This document shows, in pieces, positions 45,853 to 54,976 of a stretch of 64,000 bases of DNA. Location: assembly GCF_900290275.1 (NCBI RefSeq), contig NZ_LT985324.1, forward strand, positions 354,601 to 418,600, in the 5' to 3' direction. A program made the translations under genes and the position numbers. This DNA is from Prevotella merdae. GTDB lineage: Bacteria > Bacteroidota > Bacteroidia > Bacteroidales > Bacteroidaceae. Position 1 is the first letter of the stretch; the number at the start of each line of letters is the position of its first letter. The notes under the pieces are model-generated. The model was given only the letters and a program-made list of their open reading frames with translations, did no database searches and was not told the DNA's origin.

Positions 45853-45933
45853 TAATATATATTACTTGCCCATTTAATATATATTAAAACCCCATTTAAT
45901 ATATGTTCTCCGACCATTTAATATATAATACTT
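45853..45933. repeat. AT-rich short tandem repeat, array 2
   Basis: Four units of CATTTAATATATNTT with C-rich spacers, closely related to array 1 at 58-133. It marks the boundary between core genes and the second accessory region. Non-coding. Confidence 0.7.
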
Positions 45934-46047
45934 TAGATGGCGCTTAATTTCCGACACAAGCATATAGTGTTTTCATTTGTAAAATGATGTAATCCTAAGC
46001 AATAAACTTTATCAATCTTCGTTCTTTTATTATAACCGCAAAATAAG

Positions 46048-46186
46048 AACGAGACCTTCTACACCTACGACCCACAGCGTCGCAGATTGCAGAACCTCAC
46101 GGTAAACAGTGGTGGCAACACCATTATGGACAATGCCTATACATACGATGCGGTGAGCAATGTGCTCAGCGTGGTAAATAGTGCGT
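46048..46186 (+). pseudogene. Rhs/YD-repeat fragment
   Basis: A stop-free stretch of about 45 codons reads NETFYTYDPQRRRLQNLTVN then TIMDNAYTYDAVSNVLSVVN, two YD repeats of the Rhs type. There is no start codon and the frame shifts at about 46,181 into the next remnant. Rhs proteins carry C-terminal toxins. Only this scrap remains. Confidence 0.75.
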
Positions 46187-46399
46187 CAGTTCCAACTCGA
46201 CATAGACCGTCATAATGCTCAATATGCACCGATTGATGTTGAAACATTCCGTTTATCACATGACCGCTTCCTTTGTATAGACGATGATGTATATCACATA
46301 GGAGCATCCATTAAGGACTTGGGCAAAAAGTGGTTCGGCTTCTCCAAGATGGAGATACTTGCACCAGACGAATTGGTGGAAAGGATCAATAGAGGATAA
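46181..46399 (+). pseudogene. ORF6N-type protein tail, copy A
   Basis: 72 codons from a GTG: QFQLDIDRHNAQYAPIDVET, then HDRFLCIDDDVYHIGASIKD and LGKKWFGFSKMEIL. H-x-R-x4-D with a following GAS resembles a phospholipase-D-like half-site, as in the C-terminal part of ORF6N-domain proteins. The N-terminal part of the gene is missing. Copies B (49,385) and C (51,316) share the 3' section. Confidence 0.6.
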
Positions 46400-46450
46400 T
46401 ACATACAAATTTCAAGAAAAAGAACTTAATACATAAATATAAAGTAAGCA

Positions 46451-47140
46451 ATGAAAAAGATATCAATGGTCATTGTGGCTATTTCAGCCATGATTAGTTT
46501 AAGCGGATGCCATAAGGATCCTACTTATGTGGATTCTTACTTCCAGCGTCAAAGTGTAATTGAGGAGCTGAGTAATGAGCTTAAAGGACAATACAGCAGT
46601 ATATTCATTCCTGTAATCTATAATGCATCGCAAGAACAGATGGATTATAAAAGTTTATGGAAAGGTGAGGTCACAGAAAATGGTCAACCTATCATCCACT
46701 ACACTTTTGGAGGATACGAAAATCGGACTGTCACCTTACAGCAAGTCCCAATCAGCTGGATAAGTTTTGTCATAAAAGATACTAAATTGGCAGAAGCAGT
46801 CAAGCTGTTGCCCGATTATGATATTTCGATACCTTATTCTTTTGCAAGCTCAGACGAAGAAACAGGAGGAGCGAGCAAAATGGGGAAAATCATATATAGC
46901 GATAGCAAAGTACCAGTGACATTGAACTATGGCGGACAGCAGCATCTTGTGCTTTTCAACTTTAAATGTCCTTCGCAATTTGTTTTTGATGCAGACAAGC
47001 GTCCTATCTCTCCAGGAAGGATCCAACTGGAACTCAAATCTATTATTGTTGACAATGTGATTGTTCAAGATATTGATGGCTATTCTGGAGAAGAGTTCTT
47101 TCTTAGTATTCTGGGCAAAACAGATCCAATCTCGAAATGA
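46451..47140 (+). CDS. Lipoprotein, DUF4840-like
   Basis: 229 residues with a signal peptide and lipobox MISLSGC (Cys about 20). After HKDPTYVDSYFQRQSVIEEL come strands such as IIHYTFGGYENRTVTLQQVP and LVLFNFKCPSQFVFDADKRP. It resembles DUF4840 lipoproteins of Bacteroidales, but the match is from memory of the pattern and not firm. Location suggests a partner of the outer-membrane receptor 137 bases downstream. Confidence 0.6.
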   Translation: MKKISMVIVAISAMISLSGCHKDPTYVDSYFQRQSVIEELSNELKGQYSSIFIPVIYNASQEQMDYKSLWKGEVTENGQPIIHYTFGGYENRTVTLQQVPISWISFVIKDTKLAEAVKLLPDYDISIPYSFASSDEETGGASKMGKIIYSDSKVPVTLNYGGQQHLVLFNFKCPSQFVFDADKRPISPGRIQLELKSIIVDNVIVQDIDGYSGEEFFLSILGKTDPISK

Positions 47141-47277
47141 ATGAGACGAACGTTGTCTGTTACGTTATATTCATGCAAAAGTTTTGGTAATAGTAGTTAA
47201 AGAGTTAAAGGTATTGTCTTTTAAGTACAGAAGAAGGCATATTGATTATAAGTATAAAAACAATAAAAAATCAATAG

Positions 47278-49338
47278 ATGAAAGCATTGTTAGTCATCAT
47301 AATGAGTTTGTGCATACACGTAACTTATGCCCAGAAACCAGATACAACTAAAACTTTTATTCAAGGCAAAGAACTTGGTGAAGTTGTTGTAAAGTCATCT
47401 TATCTTACAAGAGAAGGTGATCATATCCTTGCTATTCCTACAAAAGAGCAACGTAAACATGCTGTAACTGGTTATGATCTGTTGAGCAATCTCATGATTC
47501 TGGGAGTGTCTGTCGAGCGTTCGACTGGAAGTGTGACAACTCCCAATGGGGCTGCGACTCTCTATATAGATGGACGTGAAGTTGATTTTCGAGAGGTACA
47601 GTCTTTAAGACCGAAGGACGTTTCTCGAGTGGAATATTTTGATGTGCCGACTGGCAAATATGCAAAAGATGCATATGCTATAAACATAATAATGAAACCA
47701 CTCAACAATGGTGGCTACACGCAACTTGATGCGTCTCAGAATGTAGGCTATCTCTATGGTGATTACAATCTTATTTCGAAATTTGTCACAGGAACCAAAA
47801 GTTTGAACCTTTGGGCTGGATATTCTTTGGAAAATCCAAAATCGTCTATGGACGAGAATGAGACTTTTATTTTTCCTGATTATCAACTGAATAGACTGCA
47901 GCATTACAATAATGCTGACAATAGGCAAACGGAAGAATATGTACAGGCATCAATCAGCAACCGAGGAAGAAAATATATTTGGATGCTTAGAGGTGGTATG
48001 GCATGGAATGCCTCAAAAAACGGTGTCAATAATGGAATGACGGAGTATTGGAAAACTGCTGCTGCAATCAAGAACGGTAGCATTTTGGACATTAACACTC
48101 GAAACAAATCTTATCGTCCAAGTGTCTATTTTTACGGATTGCACACATTTTCTAACACAAAATCGTTGGATTATGTTTTTGATGGATATTATTCTCGAAA
48201 CGATTATGACCGTCTCTATAACGATGATAATGTGTCTTTTCGTTCACTTGTCAAGGAAGATTATTATTACATCAAAGCGAATGCAAACTATTCTATGGCG
48301 TTCAGTCATAGAAATAGATTGGCTTTCAGTTTATACGAGTTCATGAGAATTAGTGATTCCGAATACATTGGGACTTCTGCATATAATCAAAATTTGCATT
48401 CGTCCGAAACCATCCTTTTTGCAGACTATTCCCAACGTTTAGGGAGTTTTTTCTTTGATATTAATCCTGGACTGTCATTTCTAACATATCGTTTGGAGGG
48501 GATGAGGTCAATCAATCATCTTACTCCGAGACTTCAAGCAAGGGCTACTTATAAGATAGATAAAGTACAGCAACTTCAATTTATGTTCGCTTTGGGAAAC
48601 ACCTATCCGAGAATAAATACGATTAACAATGTAGAACAGCAGATTGATCCTATCATCATTCTCAAAGGTAATTCTAACATGGATAATTCCATTCTTTTGA
48701 ATCCACGATTAAGCCACACATTGAATTTTAACAAATTCGCTTTGCAAACGGGAGTGTCATACTTTTATCAAAATCATTCGATTATTTCGGATTACTATAT
48801 TCGAGATGGGCATCTTATTAGCACTTTTAGAGATGACTGTATCTATCATCGTCCTAGTGCAGATATGTCTATAACCTATAAACCTTCTGGTACACTTAAT
48901 ATGAAGTTATCCGGTCAATGGGTTGAACATTTAGTTCGAGGAGGAGCTGAGCATCGTAATTTGTCTGCATTCTCTGGGACTGCTATGATAAACTACTATG
49001 TTCGGGATTTTTCTTTTGGTGCATCCATAGCGTCACCGTCAAGAGATTTGATAGACAGCCAGATTAGTAGAAAGACATTTTGGCGGTATCAACTATCGGC
49101 TATGTGGAATCATGGGAATTGGGCTATCGAAGCTAATGCAAACAATTTATTCATGATGAAGAATAACATTGTAGATGAATTATCTGCATCATATTATTCT
49201 TTCAAACAAATAGATCAAAATCGTAGTTATAATCAGTATGCAAATCTGAAAATTGTTTATAGTTTTGACTATGGCAAGAAGACATCAAAGTCACCAGATT
49301 ACAAACATCAAAATAGTGAAAGTGCAATCTTAAAATAA
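47278..49338 (+). CDS. TonB-dependent-receptor-like outer-membrane barrel protein
   Basis: 686 residues with a signal peptide (LVIIMSLCIHVTYAQ). The plug-like N-terminus (ELGEVVVKSSYLTREGDHIL, HAVTGYDLLSNLMILGVSVE, ATLYIDGREVDFREVQSLRP) lacks a CarboxypepD-like domain and a clear TonB box. The rest is barrel strands rich in Tyr/Asn, ending ANLKIVYSFDYGKKTSKS. It fits the OMP_b-brl_3 group. Ligand unknown. Codon use is more AT-rich than in the core genes, consistent with transfer. Confidence 0.78.
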   Translation: MKALLVIIMSLCIHVTYAQKPDTTKTFIQGKELGEVVVKSSYLTREGDHILAIPTKEQRKHAVTGYDLLSNLMILGVSVERSTGSVTTPNGAATLYIDGREVDFREVQSLRPKDVSRVEYFDVPTGKYAKDAYAINIIMKPLNNGGYTQLDASQNVGYLYGDYNLISKFVTGTKSLNLWAGYSLENPKSSMDENETFIFPDYQLNRLQHYNNADNRQTEEYVQASISNRGRKYIWMLRGGMAWNASKNGVNNGMTEYWKTAAAIKNGSILDINTRNKSYRPSVYFYGLHTFSNTKSLDYVFDGYYSRNDYDRLYNDDNVSFRSLVKEDYYYIKANANYSMAFSHRNRLAFSLYEFMRISDSEYIGTSAYNQNLHSSETILFADYSQRLGSFFFDINPGLSFLTYRLEGMRSINHLTPRLQARATYKIDKVQQLQFMFALGNTYPRINTINNVEQQIDPIIILKGNSNMDNSILLNPRLSHTLNFNKFALQTGVSYFYQNHSIISDYYIRDGHLISTFRDDCIYHRPSADMSITYKPSGTLNMKLSGQWVEHLVRGGAEHRNLSAFSGTAMINYYVRDFSFGASIASPSRDLIDSQISRKTFWRYQLSAMWNHGNWAIEANANNLFMMKNNIVDELSASYYSFKQIDQNRSYNQYANLKIVYSFDYGKKTSKSPDYKHQNSESAILK

Positions 49339-49384
49339 GAAGGCAAAGACATAATCAAGTCATTGGTAACATGTTCATGCGAAA

Positions 49385-49522
49385 TGACCGCTTCCTTTGT
49401 ATAGACGATGATGTGTATCACATAGGAGCATCCATAAAGGACTTGGGCAAAAAGTGGTTTGGTTTCTCTAAGATGGAGATGCTTACACCAGATGAATTGG
49501 TGGAAAGAATCAACAGGGAATA
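49385..49522 (+). pseudogene. ORF6N-type protein tail, copy B
   Basis: About 138 bases over 90% identical to the 3' part of copy A: DRFLCIDDDVYHIGASIKDL, GKKWFGFSKMEMLTPDELVE. No upstream coding part. It is preceded by the receptor gene. Confidence 0.65.
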
Positions 49523-49549
49523 AGAAAAAATCAGAGCTCTCTATTGAGT

Positions 49550-49798
49550 ATGGAAGAACTTTTCAGATATTATTTGGAGAATATTATTATTCTTCGTATC
49601 GGTACAGGCTTACGCTATCTATGGTTACGCTTTGTAAGGCATCGCAAGATTTCTTACCGAACCCTTTATGAAGGTAGTAAATCGAAAAAAGCAACAGAAT
49701 TATCTAATTTTGATAATGAAATGTCAAATCGGGCATGGGGATGTGGCTTTATTCTTTTTGTGATATTCTTAATTATGTTTTTACGCAGATTTTTATAA
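49550..49798 (+). CDS. Small membrane protein, orphan
   Basis: About 82 residues from the ATG at 49,550. A basic aromatic stretch (YLENIIILRIGTGLRYLWLR) is followed by a hydrophobic C-terminal helix (CGFILFVIFLIMFLRRFL). No family recognised. It may be an immunity protein of a lost effector, but nothing in the sequence proves it. Confidence 0.4.
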   Translation: MEELFRYYLENIIILRIGTGLRYLWLRFVRHRKISYRTLYEGSKSKKATELSNFDNEMSNRAWGCGFILFVIFLIMFLRRFL

Positions 49799-49815
49799 TA
49801 GACATACAGAAAAGA

Positions 49816-50088
49816 ATGATTATGCAACAGACATTGTTTATCGTAATACTTGCCGTTGTCATTGCTTTCGTTTTGGCGTACAGGTGGAAGAAAAAGGCAG
49901 AAAACAAAATGGGCAATATGAGCCTTAATTATAAAAGCAAGCAGCAAATATTCTTTCTGACGAAAGCTGATATAGTCAAGATGATGACTGTTGTTGAAAG
50001 AAAAATTCCTATAAAATATACCCTAATTGGAGCATTTAAACAGGAGGCGATAAGAAGTGAAAACACCATGTCAAATTTTTCTATATGA
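49816..50088 (+). CDS. Small single-helix membrane protein, orphan
   Basis: About 90 residues from the ATG at 49,816. One hydrophobic helix (MQQTLFIVILAVVIAFVLAY), then a basic soluble tail. No family recognised. Its end overlaps the start of the next gene by about 32 bases, so the two are probably co-transcribed. Confidence 0.4.
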   Translation: MIMQQTLFIVILAVVIAFVLAYRWKKKAENKMGNMSLNYKSKQQIFFLTKADIVKMMTVVERKIPIKYTLIGAFKQEAIRSENTMSNFSI

Positions 50089-50620
50089 ATTCCCTATGTT
50101 TATGTGTAAAAGAATAAAATTTTGGCTTTGCAAACTTCTCTATTCCCATAGAAAAAAGTCTTGTTGCATTTCCTTTTCATCAAAAGGTTTCAAGGTGATA
50201 ACTCTCTATCTGATTTTTGAGGGATGCCAAGTAGAAGATAAACCAATTATCTTTCTTCCTGCTACAGCATCCGAGGAAGAATTGGCCAATGCGATATTTT
50301 TCTGTTTGGGTAAAAGTAGTATGGTCATACGAACTTCAATAAATTCCACATCCGCTTATCTGAAGTTTATTAAAGAACGTTCGTTGAAAAGTTACTATCA
50401 ACAATCCGTGGCTTGCATAGTAAAGTTGAATGTTCAAACAGGCATAATTCATTTAGAACTTTGGCAACAAGCTGATGATGGTAGAGGAATGACTCCTTGT
50501 CATGAACAGAGCCTTATGGCATTTGATGTAAAAGGCAATAGTCAACTTCTCGCCAAGTATGTCATGGAAATCTTAAGAGAAAGATTAGCTTTGAAAAAGG
50601 ATAAGGTAACTATGGAATAA
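50057..50620 (+). CDS. Hypothetical protein, possible immunity protein
   Basis: 187 residues from a GTG supported by AGGAGG ending about 10 bases upstream (50,041-50,046); an ATG at 50,096 is the alternative. Cys-rich start (FMCKRIKFWLCKLLYSHRKK), then a compact alpha/beta body (LPATASEEELANAIFFCLG, SVACIVKLNVQTGIIHLELW). Proteins of this type often serve as immunity partners of Rhs or contact-dependent toxins; that is inferred from location only. Confidence 0.45.
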   Translation: MKTPCQIFLYEFPMFMCKRIKFWLCKLLYSHRKKSCCISFSSKGFKVITLYLIFEGCQVEDKPIIFLPATASEEELANAIFFCLGKSSMVIRTSINSTSAYLKFIKERSLKSYYQQSVACIVKLNVQTGIIHLELWQQADDGRGMTPCHEQSLMAFDVKGNSQLLAKYVMEILRERLALKKDKVTME

Positions 50621-50651
50621 ATAATAAGAATTGGAGCATGAGAATAAACAA

Positions 50652-51059
50652 ATGAAACAGATTAAATTAGCTTTTGTACTTTTAACAATAATGATAGTTC
50701 TTGGTAATTGTACCTTTGAAAACCGTACAACTACCACTAAGATGTGTCTCGAAGATTTGGACATGAATGTTCAAGACACACTAAGAAATCTGCCTGTTGA
50801 TTCTTTTGGCTGTCATCCTGATTTGATAGACTTAACAGGACATTATAAATTGACAATAAAAGAAATTGGTCCGTGGTGCTATGCGCAAAAATTGGAAAAT
50901 TTAGAAACAGGAAAGTTTTATTGGTTCGATTATAGTACTCCACGACCTATTATTGTTACAGCCGAAGAAATCATATTCCCTATGGAATATAATATAGTAA
51001 ATAGAGGGGTAGAATCAACAGACACGTTTAACATCATAGATAATCAATTAGAGCCATAA
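50652..51059 (+). CDS. Small lipoprotein, unknown
   Basis: About 135 residues from the ATG at 50,652 with signal peptide and lipobox MIVLGNC. The body (LIDLTGHYKLTIKEIGPWCY, QKLENLETGKFYWFDYSTPR) reads like a small beta-barrel lipoprotein. No family recognised. It is third in a run of small orphan genes between tail copies B and C. Confidence 0.5.
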   Translation: MKQIKLAFVLLTIMIVLGNCTFENRTTTTKMCLEDLDMNVQDTLRNLPVDSFGCHPDLIDLTGHYKLTIKEIGPWCYAQKLENLETGKFYWFDYSTPRPIIVTAEEIIFPMEYNIVNRGVESTDTFNIIDNQLEP

Positions 51060-51593
51060 CCGTAATGCACCTGCTTGGAAGAGTGTGAGTACGGTGCAAC
51101 GAGTTAAGCAATTACTAACAGTACAATCATCGCAATAATACTATTGATTTTACGTTCTTTTCAAAGAAAGGGGTTGTGCAATAGTGGCTTAAAGGCTAAA
51201 AGCACTACCTTTGAATGCTGTTAAATATGGTAATGTTCAAAGTCACAATTTGTGATTTTGGAAAAATGAATATAAATATGACAGATAAAATAGAAAAAAG
51301 GAGAGCAGCGAACTGTGTATATTACATAGGTGCATCCATTAAGGACTTAGGCAAAAAGTGTTTTGGTTTCTCCAAGATGGCAACAAAATAGTTCAAAGAG
51401 CGAATCGCCCCACTTGGGGGCTATATTTAGGCTACAGGAGGCATTTTCACGTTGCATAAACAACTCGTTCTCCAACTGGTTGTCAGAGTTAGTTAACGCC
51501 GAGGATTGCATAAAGGCTTTCCAAGGCATATGTTTAATTCAAATTTAATCCACTTTTAAAGTGGAGTCATGGATAAAATCATATAGAATAAAG
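51060..51593. other. Non-coding stretch with tail copy C
   Basis: Contains a TACCTTTG box at 51,206-51,213 without a clear -33 partner, and a third shortened copy of the ORF6N-type tail at 51,316-51,380 (YYIGASIKDLGKKCFGFSKM). No intact gene is seen. An antisense open frame at 51,347-51,529 has no supporting features. Confidence 0.55.
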
Positions 51594-51908
51594 ATGAAGG
51601 AATTAGTGGGTATTATATTATTGGCAGTTTTGGTAGTATTTGGTTCATGCAACTCCAATACTAATATGTCTCTTGTGGGAACATCTCCGCAACTATTTGA
51701 TGTATGCCAAGTAAGCACAGGTAATCCTGACTATAGAAATAAAGAGTTGTTTATAAACGAATTGAAAAGAAAATGTAAATATCCTATTGAGTTTCAAAAA
51801 AATAATTTGGAGGCATACGTTGCTATTGAGTACAAGACAGACCAACGAGGATATATTGTAAAAAAAAGAGTAACCGTCTATTTCTCCATATCGTTTACTA
51901 AGAAGTAG
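51594..51908 (+). CDS. TonB C-terminal-like lipoprotein cut by the IS66 element
   Basis: About 104 residues with lipobox VVFGSC. The later part (LFINELKRKCKYPIEFQKNN, LEAYVAIEYKTDQRGYIVKK) matches the first half of a TonB C-terminal domain. The IS left end begins at about 51,870, so the last codons and the stop come from the insertion. The original protein was probably longer and is no longer complete. Confidence 0.6.
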   Translation: MKELVGIILLAVLVVFGSCNSNTNMSLVGTSPQLFDVCQVSTGNPDYRNKELFINELKRKCKYPIEFQKNNLEAYVAIEYKTDQRGYIVKKRVTVYFSISFTKK

Positions 51909-51945
51909 ATATTAACTTTGCTGCTGAACAAAAAATCAGTAGCAA

Positions 51946-52362
51946 ATGGAAAATAAAGTAAAGAAGGTAAAGGTTGATTATGCAGCCATCATTCGTGAGT
52001 TCGAGATGTATGGCCGAGGCCGCTCCCTTAAGCAATTTTGTGATGAAAGTAATTATACATATGCTAATGTGCTACATTACTATCGAAAGTGTTTTTGGGA
52101 CAGCAAGGCAAAGAGCGGTGATTTATCCAAAGGAGACAAAGCTCTTGTTCCCTTGGAAATTGAATCTGTTGAGAGAAAAGCTCCAACCTCTTCATCGGTG
52201 GAAACAGACAATACGGAAGATCCTATATCTCCGGCCAAACCTCCCGTTTCCACTTATAGCATCATATCGATGCACGTGTCTTTCAGTAACGGAATGGAGT
52301 TGTCTCTTTGTGAAACAGATGTGAATGAGATAACCGCATTGTTGCACAAAATCGTAGGCTAA
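51946..52362 (+). CDS. tnpA: IS66-family TnpA accessory protein
   Basis: 138 residues. A basic helix-turn-helix-like N-terminus (DYAAIIREFEMYGRGRSLKQ, FCDESNYTYANVLHYYRKCF) and a C-terminal part (YSIISMHVSFSNGMELSLCE) typical of IS66 OrfA. Its stop directly adjoins the next ATG (TAAATG). Confidence 0.85.
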   Translation: MENKVKKVKVDYAAIIREFEMYGRGRSLKQFCDESNYTYANVLHYYRKCFWDSKAKSGDLSKGDKALVPLEIESVERKAPTSSSVETDNTEDPISPAKPPVSTYSIISMHVSFSNGMELSLCETDVNEITALLHKIVG

Positions 52363-52710
52363 ATGATATCCTTTACAAGTAAACAGAGGTACTATTTCTG
52401 TTCATCCCCTATGGATATGCGTAAGGATATCGATCCCCTTTCAGAAGTAGTCCGCTCCCAAATGGGCTTGGATCCATTTCTTGATGAATCTGTTTTTATC
52501 TTTATGTCAAAGACTCTTCGTACGATGAAGATACTCTATCGTGGTCGCCGTAGATTTGAATTGATAAAAATTCGTTTGGATGATGAAAAATTCTTTTTGC
52601 CCATATTCGACGAAAAGCGTTCTTGTTACAAAATATGCTGGAGCGATTTTGTTGCACTTACAGAAGGCGTACAAGTAACTAAAATGATGATAAAAGAAGA
52701 CGCTGCTTGA
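52363..52710 (+). CDS. tnpB: IS66-family TnpB accessory protein
   Basis: 115 residues with the IS66 Orf2 signature: YYFCSSPMDMRKDIDPLSEV near the start and FIFMSKTLRTMKILYRGRRR in the middle. Required with TnpA and TnpC for transposition in the family. Intact. Confidence 0.92.
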   Translation: MISFTSKQRYYFCSSPMDMRKDIDPLSEVVRSQMGLDPFLDESVFIFMSKTLRTMKILYRGRRRFELIKIRLDDEKFFLPIFDEKRSCYKICWSDFVALTEGVQVTKMMIKEDAA

Positions 52711-52770
52711 TTGTGTAAGCTCTTGTTTATCAGTAATTTGCATATAAAATATCTAATAAAAGTCTTGCAT

Positions 52771-54669
52771 ATGTCAGAAAAAAGCAGTACCTTTATGGAT
52801 ATGAATGACGAAATGAAGTTACGTTTGGCTTATGCTGAGATAGCCCGTCTTAATGAAGAGAAGGCTACAGCGAATCGTGGGCAGATAGATCTTGTAGCCC
52901 ACGATCAAGCCATGCGTGCCGACTTTGAACGTCAACGTGAAGAGGACCGTCAGTTCTTCAAAGCCCAGCAGGACAATATGAAGGAGTTCTACATGCAACA
53001 GATGAAGGATCAGGCAGAACGTCATAAGGCAGAACTCAAACAGTTGCGTATTGATAATATGGAAAATGTCAAGCGTGTAATGGAGGAGAGTGCTTGTCAT
53101 CAGAAAGCATCCGATAATTTGATAGCTTCCTTGAACGAGAAGATATCAAAACTTACTGCTATGCTTGAGAAATCTGCAATCTCGGAAACAGAGGCAAAAT
53201 GGTTGGCTTCCTATCGTCAACGTCAGAAATTCAAGCGCAATGCCGAGCAGGCAAAGCTATTGAAGTCGGGCAATGAGGTGACGAGAGAAGAGGAAAAGGA
53301 TGATTGGCCAGATAAGAAGAACAACAATAAGTCTGATTCATCCACTTCTTCAGGAGGACATGTTTCTCCCCAAAAGAAGGACTCACATGACAAGCGTTCA
53401 GTCCGTACAGACTATCAGAAGAACAAGCCCTATACACTCACTCCTGTATATCATAAGTTACATGAATATTTCTCTCTTCCTGAAAACGGACATTTCGTGA
53501 AGCGTAATGGAGAAATCGAAACATGGTGGTATCGTGAGTTGGTCCGCATCCCGGAGCATTATGAAGAGCATTTCTATGAAGTAGCAGGTTATTATGTGAA
53601 AGGTAAAGGCCAAGGGATAACACGCCCAAACACTCGCTTAATAAAGGGAGTGCCTTTTGATTTGGAGCTGATAACCTATGTTCTAACCGAGCATTTCGCT
53701 TACAACACTCCGTTTACAAGAATCGTAGACAAACTGTCTCATATGGGATTGAACATGAACACCAAAACTCTTGGTGTCATAGTCCATAAGATTATCACTT
53801 ATATCCGTAAAGCGATGAAGGAGGTTTGGGAGTCAACTATCAAGAAGACCCACAACTGGATGATAGATGAAACCTCCGGACTAGTAGGAGTTAAAACAGA
53901 TGAGGGTATCCGTAAATACCTGAAACGTTACTTTTGGGGAATCAAGGCTAATGTCCAAAAACTCGTGTGGTTTATATACGAGCACGGAAGCCGTGGCCTC
54001 AAGGCAATCCGTCAGTTCTTGGACAACTTCATCGGCTTCTTCACTACAGATGGTTATGTAGTATATAAGGTATATGATGACGAGGAACATCCAAACCAAC
54101 ATCGCTCAGCCTGCCTTACTCATATAAGGAGAAAATTTGTAGAATCCCTGGAGGAGAACCATTCCTTGTCAATGTGGTTTATAGATGAGATAGGAAGGCT
54201 TTTTGCAATAGAGCATGATTGCAAAAAGGCAAATCTAGATTCCGAGCAAGTCCGTTTGGAAAGACTCAAAAGGAGTCGTCCTATAATGGAACGGATTAAA
54301 GAAAAATTTGAGCAGTTTGCCAGATCAGGCTACAAAGGCTTAGGGACCTTGACAAAGAAAGCACTAAAGTATATCAAAGCAGAGTGGTCTGCAATGCAGA
54401 CAATTTTGCAGGATGGCAATCTCGAGTTATCCAACAACTTGGCAGAACAAATGATGAGACACATCAAGCTGAATCTTAAAAACTGTCTGAATATCGGCAG
54501 TGAAGATTCTGCGCTTGACTATGCCTTTATGTTTTCTGTTATAGAGAGCTGTAGTATGAACAAGTTGTCTCCTGTAAGGTACATCAAGGAGTTGGTCTCT
54601 CGTCTTACAGATAAACCTTGCAGCCATGCTGAAAAGGAGGCAATCTTGCCATGCTTTATACAGAAATAA
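52771..54669 (+). CDS. tnpC: IS66-family transposase TnpC
   Basis: About 632 residues from the ATG at 52,771. Long N-terminal coiled coil (about 1-150), then the IS66 central domain with DDE elements: HNWMIDETSGLVGVKTDEG (first Asp), GFFTTDGYVVYKVY (second Asp) and NLELSNNLAEQMMRHIKLNL (Glu). The C-terminal IS66_C part (ALDYAFMFSVIESCSMNKLS PVRY) is present. It appears functional. Confidence 0.93.
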   Translation: MSEKSSTFMDMNDEMKLRLAYAEIARLNEEKATANRGQIDLVAHDQAMRADFERQREEDRQFFKAQQDNMKEFYMQQMKDQAERHKAELKQLRIDNMENVKRVMEESACHQKASDNLIASLNEKISKLTAMLEKSAISETEAKWLASYRQRQKFKRNAEQAKLLKSGNEVTREEEKDDWPDKKNNNKSDSSTSSGGHVSPQKKDSHDKRSVRTDYQKNKPYTLTPVYHKLHEYFSLPENGHFVKRNGEIETWWYRELVRIPEHYEEHFYEVAGYYVKGKGQGITRPNTRLIKGVPFDLELITYVLTEHFAYNTPFTRIVDKLSHMGLNMNTKTLGVIVHKIITYIRKAMKEVWESTIKKTHNWMIDETSGLVGVKTDEGIRKYLKRYFWGIKANVQKLVWFIYEHGSRGLKAIRQFLDNFIGFFTTDGYVVYKVYDDEEHPNQHRSACLTHIRRKFVESLEENHSLSMWFIDEIGRLFAIEHDCKKANLDSEQVRLERLKRSRPIMERIKEKFEQFARSGYKGLGTLTKKALKYIKAEWSAMQTILQDGNLELSNNLAEQMMRHIKLNLKNCLNIGSEDSALDYAFMFSVIESCSMNKLSPVRYIKELVSRLTDKPCSHAEKEAILPCFIQK

Positions 54670-54762
54670 ACGTTAAATTCAATCGTTTTTTATTTTAACA
54701 TCTTATGAACTGCCTTTGTTTAAAGGTGGTTCAGATGGTGTATGGAAATATAGATGGTTACC

Positions 54763-54880
54763 TCAGGAATTTGAACTCAACTATAGTGCCAACAACAATG
54801 GTAAAGGTACCGAGGTGATGTTCTTTTCTGATAATTGTAGGTTGACCGAGGAAATGTTTAATAATTTACACATTAAATGA
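54763..54880 (+). pseudogene. C-terminal fragment of a gene cut by the IS66 element
   Basis: Immediately right of the IS, a frame reads QEFELNYSANNNGKGTEVMF then FSDNCRLTEEMFNNLHIK and a stop. No start. It does not look like the missing end of the TonB-like gene on the left, so the two flanks probably come from different genes. Confidence 0.5.
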
Positions 54881-54882
54881 TA

Positions 54883-54938
54883 GTAAGCACTCAAATTAGG
54901 GCTTAAATTAGAAAGAATTAACTTCGCTGCTGAATTTA
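54883..54938 (+). repeat. IS66-type left-end relic 1
   Basis: A 55-base sequence starting GTAAGCACTCAAATTAGGGC and ending TTCGCTGCTGAATTT, nearly identical to relic 2 at 56,163. The inner part (TTAACTTCGCTGCTGAA) matches the region just before tnpA of the intact IS (TTAACTTTGCTGCTGAA), so these are ends of a related IS66 element. Confidence 0.65.
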
Positions 54939-54976
54939 GTGTCTGTCCATACTGCCAGCTTCAAGGATTTCTTTGA

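Larger units (their letters stand above)
51870..54761 (+). mobile_element. IS66-family insertion sequence
   Basis: Three genes in IS66 order (tnpA, tnpB, tnpC) inside terminal inverted repeats. Left end GTAACCGTCTATTTCTCCA and reversed right end GTAACCATCTATATTTCCA agree at 18 of 21 bases. The size, about 2.9 kb, is normal. The expected 8-bp target duplication is not visible (AAAAAAGA against CTCAGGAA). Confidence 0.85.

Noticed and set aside
51862..54769. 8-bp target duplication of the IS66 element
   Set aside because: The 8 bases on each side (AAAAAAGA and CTCAGGAA) do not match.
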